Notes: generated by a model from the sequence alone, not told the origin. A stretch of 64,000 bases of DNA from Eriocheir sinensis (GCF_024679095.1 NC_066577.1:2115971-2179970), one strand, 5' to 3'. Positions 1-12,411 are shown, numbered from the stretch's first letter. Numbers and translations: made by a program.

Positions 1-410
1 GGTTTCAGGGCTGTGTTGTGCTGTTTCTCGTGAGCAACATTTCAACAGAGCGTTGGTCAAGGAAGATAATTTGGCAGAGCACGTTTCAGACCTGGCCCTG
101 TTTTCATCCGCGTGGTTCACCGACAAAATGTGGATGACCAAAGTACTCGTGAGGGACATGCAATGACAGTCTGGCAGGTGGAGTGGTTCCCGACACAGGG
201 CCGGCGTGGCGGTGCCGTGACGTGGCCAGCGCACCGCCACGCACCGCAAACCACCTGTGCCGGATTGTTGCATTACGTGTCTCTTGTGAGTGCTCTCGTC
301 ACCCACACTGTTAGTGAACCATAGTGGTGAAATTACGGCAAGGTCTGAAACACTGCCAAAGTATCATCCCTGTGTGACGCTTTGTTAAAGTTATTCCCGA
401 GTAAGATATA
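1..410. other. Unassigned sequence
   Basis: No domain, RNA gene or repeat structure is recognised. The short open frames have no recognisable composition or motifs. Confidence 0.5.
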
Positions 411-673
411 ACCAGGTCAACCCACACCCCAGGTCAACTGGTAACCAGGTCAACCCACACCCCAGGTCAACTGGTAACCAGGTCAACCCACACCCCAGGT
501 CAACTGGTAACCAGGTCAACCCACACCCCAGGTCAACTGGTAACCAGGTCAACCCACACCCCAGGTCAACTGGTAACCAGGTCAACCCACACCCCAGGTC
601 AACTGGTAACCAGGTCAACCCACACCCCAGGTCAACTGGTAACCAGGTCAACCCACACCCCAGGTCAACTGGT
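411..673. repeat. 33-bp minisatellite, 8 copies
   Basis: Eight nearly identical 33-bp units are joined head to tail. The unit contains AGGTCAAC twice and a GGTAACC core. Because 33 is a multiple of three, the minus strand stays open and reads an 11-residue peptide repeat, which is a by-product of the period. The core resembles the CCTGGTTAGTTGACCAGG core of the array at 2770. Confidence 0.95.
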
Positions 674-1827
674 ACCCCTTGCATTGGTAATGCATTGTGG
701 GGTTCGCCTTTCACTCTCAGGTCACAGGGCACCCTGGGGCACGGACGCTCCACTCAGTGCCTCACCCAAGCTGGTGTTCTGGCATATATTTCAGTGTTTC
801 TGTACTCAGGAACCCTCAGGCCATCTTGTATAAAACACAAATGTGCTGATTTGCATCGACAACACACCAAACAAGCACACGAAAGACAAGCTTGTGTCAA
901 ACAGTTTAGTCAGATCACACTCCAAGGATTCTTGGCCTTTCAAACACCTATAATTCACCTCACTGCAAGCACTTAAACAAGACGTCTGGCTCTGCAGGTG
1001 CCTGCACATAAGGAATTTTGGTAATTTACTGCATGTAAATAACACACTGGGTAATATTCAAAATAGCCCGGCCTCACATTCAGCAATATTCACATTATTT
1101 CAAAGATTAACTCCTCCAAACCGCAAAAGTTTTCTTGGGTGATCCCCATAACGCAAGTCATCGAAAAATACACTTTGAAACTAAGAAAAAGTCCCACAAG
1201 GCACCCTGCTGTGAGAGCCCTTTCTTTCCAGGTTGTCACACTTGGCTGGAATTCCAGGATTCCCAAAAAATTCCAACTTTTACTGATGCGATGTACAGAA
1301 AAAAATATTGAAGAAAAGTTGCTCATTTTATCGCGATGGAGTCTAAAAATATAGTTTAGAATCTCTGACCGGGAAATTTACTGCCTACAGACAGCCCAAG
1401 TTGTGGAGACACTTGAAAAACTGTTTTTTGTAGTTTTTCATTCTGGAATGAATCTCACTGAATAAAATTGTACAAAATCATCCGTATAACTCAACTGTGA
1501 AATCAGATTATGATTTGGCTGGAATTCCATGATTCCCAAAAAATTCCAACTTCTGCTTCCCACTCCTGTGAACACCCCTGTGAACAAGATATTGGTTCAT
1601 GTAGAACACCAGGCAAATCATGGAGGTGTCAAGACTACGCTCAGCACGCACACAGCGAGCAGAAACTAGAGGAAGACCGCCAAGACAGGTCGGCTGAGGG
1701 AACATCCTCGCTCTGCAGACGCCGTGATGTGCAGGCAGGAACTGTAGGCTGTTTTTGGCACGGAGTCATCCAGGGGGCGAAAGAGGTGCCAGTTAGTCAT
1801 TTAGCGTCGACATATAGGGGAGAGGGG
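674..1827. other. Unassigned sequence with a 40-bp direct repeat
   Basis: No gene is recognised. A stretch of about 40 bp around 1243-1285 (containing GGAATTCCAGGATTCCC) recurs with few changes at 1515-1557. The two are about 270 bp apart in direct orientation. The small open frames around them have no known motif. Confidence 0.5.
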
Positions 1828-2371
1828 TGATGATTCGGACACTCTGTAGAAAAATATTTTTAGAAAAAGTTTCAAAAGTAGTGTGTAATTTTGTTGATCT
1901 CAAAAAGTTCCTCCATCATCTGGCTCTTTAGGCTGCTAATATGACGCCCGTAGCTATTTCCAGTTTTCAGCTGTAGGTGATGAAAGACAAGTTTCTGAAT
2001 CGTGCGAACCATCCCCTCCCGTGGTGACGGTTCGGCCAGGGGTGGGATGGTACGGACACTCATAATGCTCGCCATAATATTAATATAACTTAAGTTTGAT
2101 TGGCTAGTAAACAAGAATATATTTACTACAAGACATTTGTAGAAGCACAAAAGTATCCTCTCAATATTCATAGGAAAAACAATAAAAGGAGAACTACTAC
2201 AAGAAATATCTCAAAAATGTTGGTATTATGTCTTCCTTCTCTTCTCACAAGTGTAATATCTGAATATAAATCAACCAAATTAACCTTTTTATAACCGTTG
2301 CAACACCTACAGTGTCTAGATTGATTTATATTTAATAAAAATCATGAAAAAATCAACTCTCCGAATCATCA
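1828..2371. mobile_element. Possible MITE with short inverted ends
   Basis: The left end GTGATGATTCGGACACT matches the reverse complement of the right end at about 15 of 17 bases. Between them lies 0.54 kb of AT-rich sequence without coding capacity. An internal inverted repeat, ACCATCCC against GGGATGGT, lies at 2008-2052. I see no clear target duplication, so the superfamily is unknown and the element call is an inference from the ends alone. Confidence 0.4.
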
Positions 2372-2769
2372 CGACTATAAAAAACAACTGTGTGGTCACA
2401 CTCCTTTTCCAGCACGAGAGCCTCGGTGGGTGATCCTGTTACATGGCAACACCTTCGCCGTGCATCGCTGCGTCACCGAAATGATCTACATTTCGCTACT
2501 TGCCGTGTTTTTGAAGCGAGAGCTTACGATACAACCTGAAAATATTACATACGAGATCCAAAAAAACATAAAATCGGACTTGCATCGAAAAGAACAGCTC
2601 TGAGGGCGTGGTTGTCCCGTGTGGGCCAAGGCAACAAAGTTTTGCACATTCACACAAAATCTCGCGGCACTCTCTCCCACACACTTTACAATAAATGCTG
2701 TGGCCGGAGCTCGTTGCTTACGTCAGTGAAAAAATATATGGCGCCATCGTTGTCGTTAAGGGAAGAAGT
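2372..2769. other. Unassigned sequence
   Basis: No repeat, RNA or coding motif is recognised between the MITE-like element and the 29-bp array. Confidence 0.5.
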
Positions 2770-4748
2770 TACCTGGTTAGTTGACCAGGGGAGTGAGTTA
2801 CCTGGTTAGTTGACCAGGGGAGTGAGTTACCTGGTTAGTTGACCAGGGGAATGAGTTACCTGGTTAGTTGACCAGGGGAGTGAGTTACCTGGTTAGTTGA
2901 CCAGGGAGTGAGTTACCTGGTTACTTGACCAGGGAGTGAGTTACCTGGTTACTTGACCAGGGGAGTGAGTTACCTGGTTACTTGACCAGGGGAGTGAGTT
3001 ACCTGGTTAGTTGACCAGGGGAGTGAGTTACCTGGTTAGTTGACCAGGGGAGTGAGTTACCTGGTTACTTGACCAGGGGAGTGAGTTACCTGGTTAGTTG
3101 ACCAGGGGAGTGAGTTACCTGGTTAGTTGACCAGGGGAGTGAGTTACCTGGTTAGTTGACCAGGGGAGTGAGTTACCTGGTTAGTTGACCAGGGGAGTGA
3201 GTTACCTGGTTAGTTGACCAGGGGAGTGAGTTACCTGTTGACCAGGGAGTGAGTTACCTGGTTAGTTGACCACGGGAGTGAGTTCCCTGGTTAGTTGACC
3301 AGGGAGTGAGTTACCTGGTTAGTTGACCAGGGGAGTGAGTTACCTGGTTAGTTGACCAGGGGAGTGAGTTACCTGGTTAGTTGACCAGGGAGTGAGTTAC
3401 CTGGTTAGTTGACCAAGGAGTGAGTTACCTGGTTAGTTGACCAAGGAGTGAGTTACCTGGTTACCTGGTTGACTGACCAGGGAGTGAGTTACCTGGTTAG
3501 CTGACCAGGGAGTGAGTTACCTGGTTAGTTGACCAGGGAGTGAGTTCCCGGGTTTGTTGACCTGGGATTGAGTTACCTGGTTAGTTGACCAGGGAGTGAG
3601 TTACCTGGTTAGTTGACCAGGGAGTGAGTTACCTGGTTAGTTGACCAGGGAGTGAGTTACCTGGTTAGTTGACCAGGGAGTGAGTTACCTGGTTAGTTGA
3701 CCAGGGGAGTGAGTTACCTGGTTAGTTGACCAGGGGAGTGAGTTACCTGGTTAGTTGACCAGGGAGTGAGTTACCTGGTTAGTTGACCAGGGAATGAGTT
3801 ACCTGGTTAGTTGACCAGGGGAGTGAGTTACCTGGTTAGTTGACCAGGGAGTGAGTTACCTGGTTAGTTGACCACGGGAGTGAGTTACCTGGTTAGTTGA
3901 CCAGGGAATGAGTTACCTGGTTAGTTGACCAGGGGAATGAGTTAGCCTGGTTAGTTGACCAGGGAGTGAGTTACCTGGTTAGTTGACCAGGGAGTGAGTT
4001 ACCTGGTTAGTTGACCAGGGAGTGAGTTACCTGGTTAGTTGACCAAGGAGTGAGTTACCTGGTTAGTTGACCAAGGAGTGAGTTACCTGGTTAGTTGACC
4101 AGGGGAGTGAGTTACCTGGTTAGTTGACCAGGGGAGTGAGTTAACCTGGTTAGTTGACCAGGGGAGTGAGTTACCTGGTTAGTTGACCAGGGGAGTGAGT
4201 TACCTGGTTAGTTGACCAGGGGAGAGAGTTAACCTGGTTAGTTGACCAGGGAATGAGTTACCTGGTTAGTTGACCAGGGGAGAGAGTTAACCTGGTTAGT
4301 TGACCAGGGGAGAGAGTTAACCTGGTTAGTTGACCAGGGGAGTGAGTTACCTGGTTAGTTGACCAGGGGAGTGAGTTAACCTGGTTAGTTGACCAGGGAA
4401 TGAGTTACCTGGTTAGTTGACCAGGGGAGTGAGTTAACCTGGTTAGTTGACCAGGGGAGTGAGTTAACCTGGTTAGTTGACCAGGGAATGAGTTACCTGG
4501 TTAGTTGACCAGGGAATGAGTTACCTGGTTAGTTGACCAGGGAGTGAGTTACCTGGTTAGTTGACCAGGGGAGTGAGTTACCTGGTTAGTTGACCAGGGA
4601 ATGAGTTACCTGGTTAGTTGACCAGGGGAGTGAGTTACCTGGTTAGTTGACCAGGGAGTGAGTTACCTGGTTAGTTGACCAGGGGAGTGAGTTACCTGGT
4701 TAGTTGACCAGGGAGTGAGTTACCTGGTTAGTTGACCAGGGGAGTGAG
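2770..4748. repeat. 29-bp minisatellite, about 68 copies
   Basis: The unit is 29 bp with 28- and 30-bp variants (GGGG or GGG, TTACC or TTAACC, GTGAG or GAGAG). Each unit holds CCTGGTTAGTTGACCAGG, whose ends CCTGGT and ACCAGG are complementary, so each can fold into a 6-bp stem with a 6-base loop. The unit carries stop codons, and the array is free of long open frames in every register. Variants are interspersed, for example AAGG units near 3415-3450 and 4045-4080. This suggests local unit spreading. Confidence 0.97.
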
Positions 4749-5600
4749 CTGATGGGTAGTGAGTTGACTTGGTTAGGGGTTGACCTGTAACCTGCACTTT
4801 GAAGCATTACTAACTTGTCATCATTGCTGGATAACTTATCAAGATATTCACAACATGTTGCATTCTGTTGCCTGCTGACAGCTGCCAATAAAGAAATATC
4901 TGTCCTGCTTTAAGAAAGTTTTACAGCAGAAATTACCTTTACAAACATGATCTACTGTTGAAGTGGAAGAAACTTAATGCCTGAGCCGTCACCACGGCTG
5001 CCCTGGACCCTGAATGGACGGTAAAGTTTGGGGCACAGGCTGTGGCTGTGCATGGCCCCAGTGCTCATCTCTGCCACAATGGTCCCTGAGCCATCACCAC
5101 GGCTGCCCTGGACCCTGAATGGACGGTAAAGTTTGGGGCACAGGCTGTGGCTGTGCATGGCCCCAGTGCTCATCTCTGCCACAATGGTCCCTGAGCCTGT
5201 GGCGGGAAGAACCCGTCACCCCAGGACACATGGCCACTGGGACATAAGGGCTGCCACAGTTTAACTAACTAGGGGGTGCGTTGCTTCACTGCTCGCTGCC
5301 TCCACCCCAATGGACCTCCGAGCAGGCCTCCACATCTCCCCTTTCCATTCTAAGCCCCTCCGGCCTGTGTAGATATCGACAACGCCATATACCTGTACTG
5401 AGCGAGTCCACAACACCGTGGGCCAGGCCAGTCCCTGGAGTGCCTTCCTGGCAAGACCCACCATTGTTATGCCCTCATAAGCATCAAGATATAATTGTCA
5501 AAGTACAAATGTTATAAACGAGCCCTGAAGGAAAACTTGCTCATAAATAAAGGACAATTTTAAACGTGCTTACCCAAAGTGGAGTGCGACAAAGTGATCT
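4749..5600. repeat. 105-bp direct duplication in otherwise unassigned sequence
   Basis: A 105-bp unit starting CTGAGCC occurs at 4981-5085 and 5086-5190 with very few differences. A few bases of a third unit follow at 5191. The flanks, 4749-4980 and 5200-5600, show no recognisable gene. Confidence 0.85.
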
Positions 5601-5601
5601 C

Positions 5602-6198
5602 TGTGGCCAGTACCAGCTTGAGGTCACTCTAGGAGGACATGCTCCTTGTTGTCAGTGTCATCACCATCACTGCAATAGACACACTACAATTAGAAATGCT
5701 TAGATACCTGCCCTGCATCCATATCCACACTTGTCCAAAAGGCAAAACTCTTCACTCGTGGAACAATTTTTTGTTCAAAAACATTTCAGCATTGATGGTT
5801 GACTTTACGGCTGTTTGGGAGCAAGACTAAGTATGATCATGAAATTCACTGTTAGATCTTCATGAGAAAGGAAGCTGCAAATAACAAAAGCCATAATATA
5901 CTGTGAACTAGTTTATTCCAAGTGTGGGAATGTTAGAGGACGACCTCCAGTGAAGTGGAGGGACAGGGTGCAGGAGTATGTGAGGGAGAGGGGGAAAGAT
6001 CCTTGAGGAACTTTGAGCAGGCAAGGAGGGAGTGTCTGGATAGAGAGAGATGGAGACTTCTGCCGTGGCCATCCCCTGGTGGGAGCTCCTAGGAGCAGGC
6101 GTCAAAGATGAATGAATGAATGGAAAGAAAATCATGACCAAAACAATATTACAATGCCAGCATGGGCGCTAGCATCATTTCCAACACCCAGGGATTCC
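5602..6198 (+). repeat. Dispersed repeat family X, copy 1 (interrupted)
   Basis: This stretch aligns, as a reverse complement, with 29475-29905. The shared sequence runs from the TACCAGCTTGAGGTCACTCT motif to the ACCCAGGGATTCC motif. Copy 1 is interrupted at about 5930-6112 by a LINE 3' end that is absent from the other copy. No coding capacity or terminal repeats are evident, so it may be part of a non-autonomous transposon. Confidence 0.8.
5933..6112 (+). mobile_element. LINE 3'-end fragment (RTE-like), inserted in repeat X
   Basis: The sequence matches the 3' end of the minus-strand LINE at 32390-32590. Both encode the tail with GRPPVKW and EQARRECLDRERW-like stretches, the same short 3' untranslated piece with GGAGCTCCTAGGAGCAGGCG, and a (GATGAATG)n-like tail. 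It is a 5'-truncated insertion of about 180 bp with a frameshift (ATCCTTGAGG against ATCCTGGAG). A short 3' end with a microsatellite-like tail is typical of RTE-type LINEs. The clade is inferred. Confidence 0.8.
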
Positions 6199-7480
6199 TG
6201 GGAGGCATTTTACACAAAGGGTAACTAAGTCAAGGAGTGACATGTTCGATAATTTCTGAGATTTGACGAAAATTAGTTATGTGTTTCTGAAATATGATTG
6301 TGATCTTGGCAACAGTCTCTCAGAGTTTCGTGGCAAACCCTGGCTTCTAAAGTGGCTTTTATTAGCAAAATAGATCAAAATGTTGCGACCGTAGGCGACC
6401 CTAATACAGGACTTTAAATGGCGCGCTCAGCTACGCCTCAAACTTTAAATGCCCTATATCTCAACACTGTTGTTTTGCCAATCAGAAGGACATAGCTCTG
6501 CTGTGCCTCAACCAATCTGAGGGATCTTCTTTGTCACAAAGAGGAAACCTTTCTCTATTTCTCATGTGGAGTGAAATAAATATATTTAGTCTCACACATT
6601 TTTCACCATTCCTTTCCCCTCAAACTCACAGTTTTCTAGAGTACTTGCAAGTAAAACATTATACGGAGAGATGCAGACTGGCAAGTGAAAAAGGAATCCA
6701 CAACAAATGTTCTACAATAGTTACTCCTTCAAAAGAGACAGCGAGCAAACCCTTCTCAAAGGACGGCTCAGTGGCATCCTCAAGTAAAGCGATGCTTCAA
6801 TTTTTGCGTACTTTTGCGTTACTATTAAAGGGATTTACGTGTTTTACTCAGGCAGCGCAGGAAGGATGCTTCATTACAAAAGGATTGTTGCATAAATGAA
6901 CCAAAGCATGGACTGAATTTTGATGTTCTCCCACAGGAGTAAGGCAGGCGACGCTCCCTTAACACTCCTGGAGTAAGGAATTAAAGACAAAAACACAAGT
7001 GACAGCAGCCTGACTGTTCAAAAGGGCAAAGGCATAAGTACGCACTGAACACTTCCTCAAGAGGTGCGCACTTGTGCGTAGGAAACACTGCACGGGTCTA
7101 GGAGCTCAGCACTCCGGAAAAGCCTACAGTTCCGAGGGATCCTCCAGCGAGCACTGACAAGGATGTGGCTGGTCTCCTTTGCCACACCGCCAGCACTGCT
7201 GTGTCAAGTCCAGCGCCAAGGCTCGCGCCTCTGCACCCAGGAACCAGAACCCTCAGCCTCCTGGACTTTGCAAAGTTGAGGAGAGAACTGTTCCTGTTTC
7301 TGGTGCCAGAGGACCAACACACGACTCACAGTCCTCCTCAGGCACCGTCCATCAGCCAGCCCCAAAGAGAGCACCAACAGCTGGGTGAGCTGCGCCCTCA
7401 GTGCCCGGGCAGGTGTCCAAACCCGGGCTTGCAGACTCCCAGCCAGGCACACTGACCACTGCACCACGGACCAACCCCTC
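6199..7480. other. Unassigned sequence
   Basis: No recognised gene. An open frame at 6531-6899 on the plus strand (122 codons) has no known motif and low-complexity Ser/Phe composition, so I do not call it. The segment 7100-7480 is GC-rich and leads into the next array. Confidence 0.5.
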
Positions 7481-10470
7481 ACAAGACAGGCTGACAGTTG
7501 TATGCACCTTTGGGGCAGGGAGGGAGGGAGGGAGGGAGGGTTGCTTCTCACAAGACAGGCTGACAGATGTATGCACCGATCGGGCAGGGAGGGAGGGAGA
7601 GAGGAGTGTTGCCCCTCACAAGACAGGCTTACAGTTGTAAGCACCTTTGGGGCAGGGAGGGATGGAGGAGTGTTGCCCTCACAAGACAGGCTGACAGTTG
7701 TATGCACCTTTGGGGCAGGGAGGGAGGCAGAGAGGGAGTGTTGCCCCTCACAAGACAGGCTGACAGTTGTCAGCACCTTTGGGGCAGGGAGGGAGGGAGG
7801 GAGTGTTGCCCCTCACAAGACAGGCTGACAGTTGTATGCACCTTTGGGGCAGGGAGGGAGGGAGGCAGAGAGGGAGTGTTGCCCCTCACAAGACAGGCTG
7901 ACAGTTGTATGCACCTTTGGGGCAGGGAGGGAGGGAGGCAGAGAGGGAGTGTTGCCCCTCACAAGACAGGCTGACAGTTGTCAGCACCTTTGGGGCAGGC
8001 AGGGAGGGAGGGGGGAGTGTTGCCCCTCACAAGACAGGCTGACAGTTGTCAGCACCTTTGGGGCAGGCAGGGAGGAGGGGAGGGAGGGAGTGTTGCCCTC
8101 ACAAGACAGGCTGACAGTTGTCAGCACCTTTGGGGCAGGGAGGGAGGGAGGGAGGAGTGTTGCCCTCACAAGACAGGCTGACAGTTGTATGCACCTTTGG
8201 GGCAGGGAGGGAGGGAGGGAGGGAATGTTGCCCCCCACAAGACAGGCTGACAGTTGTATGCACCTTTGGGGCAGGCAGGGAGGGAGGGAGGGAGGGAGTG
8301 TTGCCCCCCACAAGACAGGCTGACAGTTGTCAGCACCTCTGGGGCAAGGAGGGAGGGAGGGAGTGTTGCCCCTCACAAGACAGGCTGACAGTTGTATGCA
8401 CCTTTGGGGCAGGGAGGGAGGGAGAGAGTGTTGCCCCTCACAAGACAGGCTGACAGTTGTATGCACCTTTGGGGCAGGGAGGGAGGGAGGAGTGTTGCCC
8501 TCACAAGACAGGCTGACAGTTGTATGCACCTTTGGGGCAGGGAGGGAGGGAGGAGTGTTGCCCCCACAAGACAGGCTGACAGTTGTATGCACCTTTGGGG
8601 CAGGGAGGGAGGGAGGGAGGGAGGGAGTGTTGCCCCCCACAAGACAGGCTGACAGTTGTATGCACCTTTGGGGCAGGGAGGGAGGGAGTGTTCCCCCCAC
8701 AAGACAGGCTGACAGTTGTATGCACCGTTGGGGCAGGCAGGGAGGGAGGGAGGGAGGAGGTGTTCCCCCCACAAGACAGGCTGACAGTTGTATGCACCTT
8801 TGGGGCAGGCAGGGAGGGAGGTAGGGAGGGAGAGTGTTGCCCCCACAAGACAGGCTGACAGTTGTATGCACCTTTGGGGCAGGCAGGTAGGGAGGGAGGG
8901 AGGGAGGGAGTGTTGCCCCTCACAAGACAGGCTGACAGTTGTATGCATCTTTGGGGCAGGCAGGGAGGGAGGGAGGGAGGGAGTGAGTGTTGCCCCCCAC
9001 AAGACAGGCTGACAGTTGTATGCACCTTTGGGGCAGGCAGGGAGGGAGGGAGGAGGGAGTGTTGCCCCTCACAAGACAGGCTGACAGTTGTATGCACCTT
9101 TGGGGCAGCCAGGGAGGGAGGGAGGGAGGGAGTGTTGCCCCCCACAAGACAGGCTGACAGTTGTATGCACCTTTGGGGCAGGCAGGGAGGGAGGAAGGGA
9201 GGGAGTAAGTGTTGCCCCTCACAAGACAGGCTGACAGTTGTATGCATCTTTGGGGCAGGCAGGGAGGGAGGGAGGGGAGTGTTGCCCCTCACAAGACAGG
9301 CTGACAGTTGTATGCACCTTTGGGGCAGGCAGGGAGAGGGAGGGAGGGAGTGTTGCCCCCCACAAGACAGGCTGACAGTTGTATGCACCTTTGGGGCAGG
9401 CAGGGAGGGAGGAAGGGAGGGAGGGAGTGTTGCCCCTCACAAGACAGGCTGACAGTTGTATGCACCTTTGGGGCAGGGAGGGAGGGAGTCAGGGAGGGAG
9501 TGTTGCCCCACACAAGACAGGCTGACCGTTGTATGCACCTTTGGGGCAGGGAGGGAGGAGGGAGGAGGGAGTGTTGCCCTCACAAGACAGGCTGACAGTT
9601 GTATGCACCTTTGGGGCAGGGAGGGAGGGAGGGAGGGAGGGAGGGAGTGTTGCCCCCCACAAGACAGGCTGACAGTTGTATGCACCTTTGGGGCAGGGAG
9701 GGAGGGAGGGAGGGAGTGTTGCCCCCACAAGACAGGCTGACAGTTGTATGCACCTTTGGGGCAGGGAGGGAGGGAGGGAGGGAGGAGGGAGTGTTGCCCC
9801 TCACAAGACAGGCTGACAGTTGTATGCAACTTTGGGGAGGGAGGGAGGGAGGGAGTGTTGCCCCTCACAAGACAGGCTGACAGTTGTATGCACCTTTGGG
9901 GCAGGGAGGGAGGGAGGGAGGGAGGAGTGTTGCCCTCACAAGACAGGCTGACAGTTGTATGCACCTTTGGGGCAGGGAGGGAGGAGGGAGGGAGTGTTGC
10001 CCCTCACAAGACAGGCTGACAGTTGTATGCACCTTTGGGGCAGGGAGGGAGGGAGTGAGGAGTGTTGCCCCCCACAAGACAGGCTGACAGTTGTATGCAC
10101 CTTTGGGGCAGGGAGGGAGGGAGGGAGTGTTGCCCCTCACAAGACAGGCTGACAGTTGTATGCACCTTTGGGGCAGGGAGGGAGGGAGGGAGGGAGTGTT
10201 GCCCCCCACAAGACAGGCTGACAGTTGTCAGCACCTTTGGGGCAGGGAGGGAGGGAGGGAGGGAGTGTTGCCCCTCACAAGACAGGCTGACAGTTGTCAG
10301 CACCCTTGGGGCAGGGAGGGAGGGAGGGAGGGAGTGTTGCCTCTCACAAGACTGGCTGACAGTCGTCAGCACCTTTGGGGCAGGCAGGGAGGGAGGGAGG
10401 GAGTGTTGCCCCTCACAAGACTGGCTGACAGTCGTCAGCACTTTTGGGGCAGGGAGGGAGGGAGGGGGGA
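7481..10470. repeat. About 70-bp minisatellite, 43 copies, with an internal (GGGA)n run in each unit
   Basis: I count 43 units that share the core ACAAGACAGGCTGACAG, then TGTATGCACC or TGTCAGCACC, then TTTGGGGCAGGG. This is followed by two to seven GGGA or GGAG repeats and AGTGTTGCCCC. Unit length ranges from about 62 to 80 bp, mainly because the GGGA run differs. Many overlapping open frames on both strands (up to 296 codons) come from the repeat and are not genes. Subfamilies with TCAGCACC cluster at both ends (7760-8130 and 10210-10440), and TCGTCAGCAC marks the last units. Confidence 0.97.
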
Positions 10471-10985
10471 GTGCCGCTCTGAGGGCCAGCCGTCGGGGCG
10501 GGGGGCTGGCTGACACAGTCCTCTGCAACATGTACGCTGTCATGAGTCACCAGGCTTTGCCCCGGAGGCCACACACAGACAGCCACACTACTGTGAAAAC
10601 AAACAATACCACATGATAAAGAAAGTCCTCCTCAGGACAATGGTTTGTCTTCACAGCAGCTTAATAACTCTGTGAAAAATTGTCATGGAATAAAGAGCGG
10701 CCTCAACCTTCACAGCCCGGCTTTGACTTCAGCTTCCATTACTTCCTCTATTTTTAGTGAGTCTGAGTGTTTTGAGACAGCCATGATCTGCAGCCCTTCT
10801 ACTGTTCAGTGATGCGGAGAGCAAGCATGTGTTACGCGGCGTGAGTGTGCCACGAAGCATGGAAGCAACACTAGTAGTGTGGAGAGTCTGTTTCCCCAGT
10901 GTGTGGGGGAGGCTGCCTCAGGCCCTGGCCAATCAGCGGCAAGCTTACAACAGTAGCCGAGGAGACAGCTGGTGCTACAAGTATG
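10471..10985. other. Unassigned sequence
   Basis: About 0.5 kb of non-repetitive sequence lies between two arrays, with no recognised coding or RNA feature. Confidence 0.5.
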
Positions 10986-11860
10986 TAGCACCAGACAGCG
11001 GACCAGGTGGAGAGGTGGAGCTAGAACCCTTACTGGGGCAGGGTGGAGCACACTAACACCAGACAGCAGACCAGGTGGAGAGGTGGAGCTAGAACCCTTA
11101 CTGGGGCAGGGTGGAGCACACTAGCACCAGACAGAGGAACAGGTGGAGAGGTGGAGCTAGAACCCTTACTGGGGCAGGGTGGAGCACACTAACACCAGAC
11201 AGCGGACCAGGTGGAGAGGTGGAGCTAGAACCCTTACTGGGGCAGGGTGGGGCACACTAACACCAGACAGAGGACCAGGTGGAGAGGTGGAGCTAGAACC
11301 CTTACTGGGGCAGGGTGGAGCACACTAACACCAGACAGAGGACTAGGTGGAGAGGTGGAGCTAGAACCTTTGCCGGGCAGGGTGGAGCACACTAACACCA
11401 GACAGAGGACCAGGTGGAGAGGTGGAGCTAGAACCCTTACTGGGGCAGGGTGGAGCACACTAACACCATACAGAGGACCAGGTGGAGATGTGGAGCTAGA
11501 ACCCTTACTGGGGCAGGGTGGAGCACACTAACACCAGACAGAGGACCAGGTGGAGATGTGGAGCTAGAACCCTTACTGGGGCAGGGTGGAGCACACTAAC
11601 ACCAGACAGAGGACCAGGTGGAGAGGTGGAGCTAGAACCCTTACTGGGGCAGGGTGGAGCACACTAACACCATACAGAGGACCAGGTGGAGATGTGGAGC
11701 TAGAACCTTTGCCGGGCAGGGTGGAGCACACTAACACCAGACAGAGGACCAGGTGGAGAGGTGGAGCTAGAACCCTTACTGGGGCAGGGTGGAGCACACT
11801 AACACCAGACAGAGGACCAGGTGGAGAGGTGGAGCTAGAACCTTTGCCGGGCAGGGTGGA
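10986..11860. repeat. 68-bp minisatellite, about 13 copies
   Basis: The unit is 68 bp and contains CCAGGTGGAGAGGTGGAGCT, GAACCCTTACTGGGGCAGGG and GAGCACACTAACACCA. A variant with TTTGCCGGGCAGGG is 67 bp and appears at about 11370, 11707 and 11845. GAGATGTGG units alternate with GAGAGGTGG units, indicating higher-order copying. Confidence 0.95.
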
Positions 11861-12411
11861 GGGAATACCAGAGTTGTGTATTTCAGTATGAATACTTCAA
11901 CTTCCGACGAATACAAAAACACATTCGAACACACTGAAATGATTTTAATTCCAATACAAATACGAATCCTTCTTGAAAGCATTTGTAACGGTCCAAATGT
12001 GCACTCTTCTCTATCATCACAATCATCACCGTTGTTTTCGTTCATCATCATCACCATCATTTCCTCATTGTAACGGTCCAAATGTGTAACGAGTGAGTGG
12101 GTGTGGAATGCAAGTGAGTGATTATATATTACAACAAACAAGCAAGTCAGCGGATGTGTGGACGGGTGCACGAGAGTGTGTGATAAGTAGAGATTGTTGG
12201 CGTGAATGAGGGTGTGAATGGATGAAAGACTGTTCTGAAATCCCTCATCTCCAGTCTCGAGCCCTAGAGTGATTATTAGTTAGCCAGCGATAGATTATCT
12301 GGTTGTAATGCCGAGGTCAGGGAGTACACCGGGGAAGTTGAGTGCGCAAATAAGAGCAAGTCACGTGAAGAAGGGGGAGGAGCTTAGCAAGAAGACCAGG
12401 CGAGCAGGCAA
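11861..12411. other. Unassigned sequence
   Basis: Contains an ATCATCACC-rich stretch at 12014-12065 and the phrase TAACGGTCCAAATGTG twice (11987 and 12071). No gene is recognised. Confidence 0.45.

Noticed and set aside
411..4748. CRISPR-like regular repeats (33 and 29 bp)
   Set aside because: Units are contiguous with no unique spacers, and the sequence context is eukaryotic.
6531..6899. 122-codon open frame as a host gene
   Set aside because: No recognised motif, no neighbouring exon or splice context that I can support, and length within chance for this composition.
7204..10616. Many overlapping open frames of 90-296 codons on both strands, with Cys- and Gly-rich repeats
   Set aside because: All are produced by the about 70-bp array. 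Frames shift with each GGGA change, and both strands are equally open.
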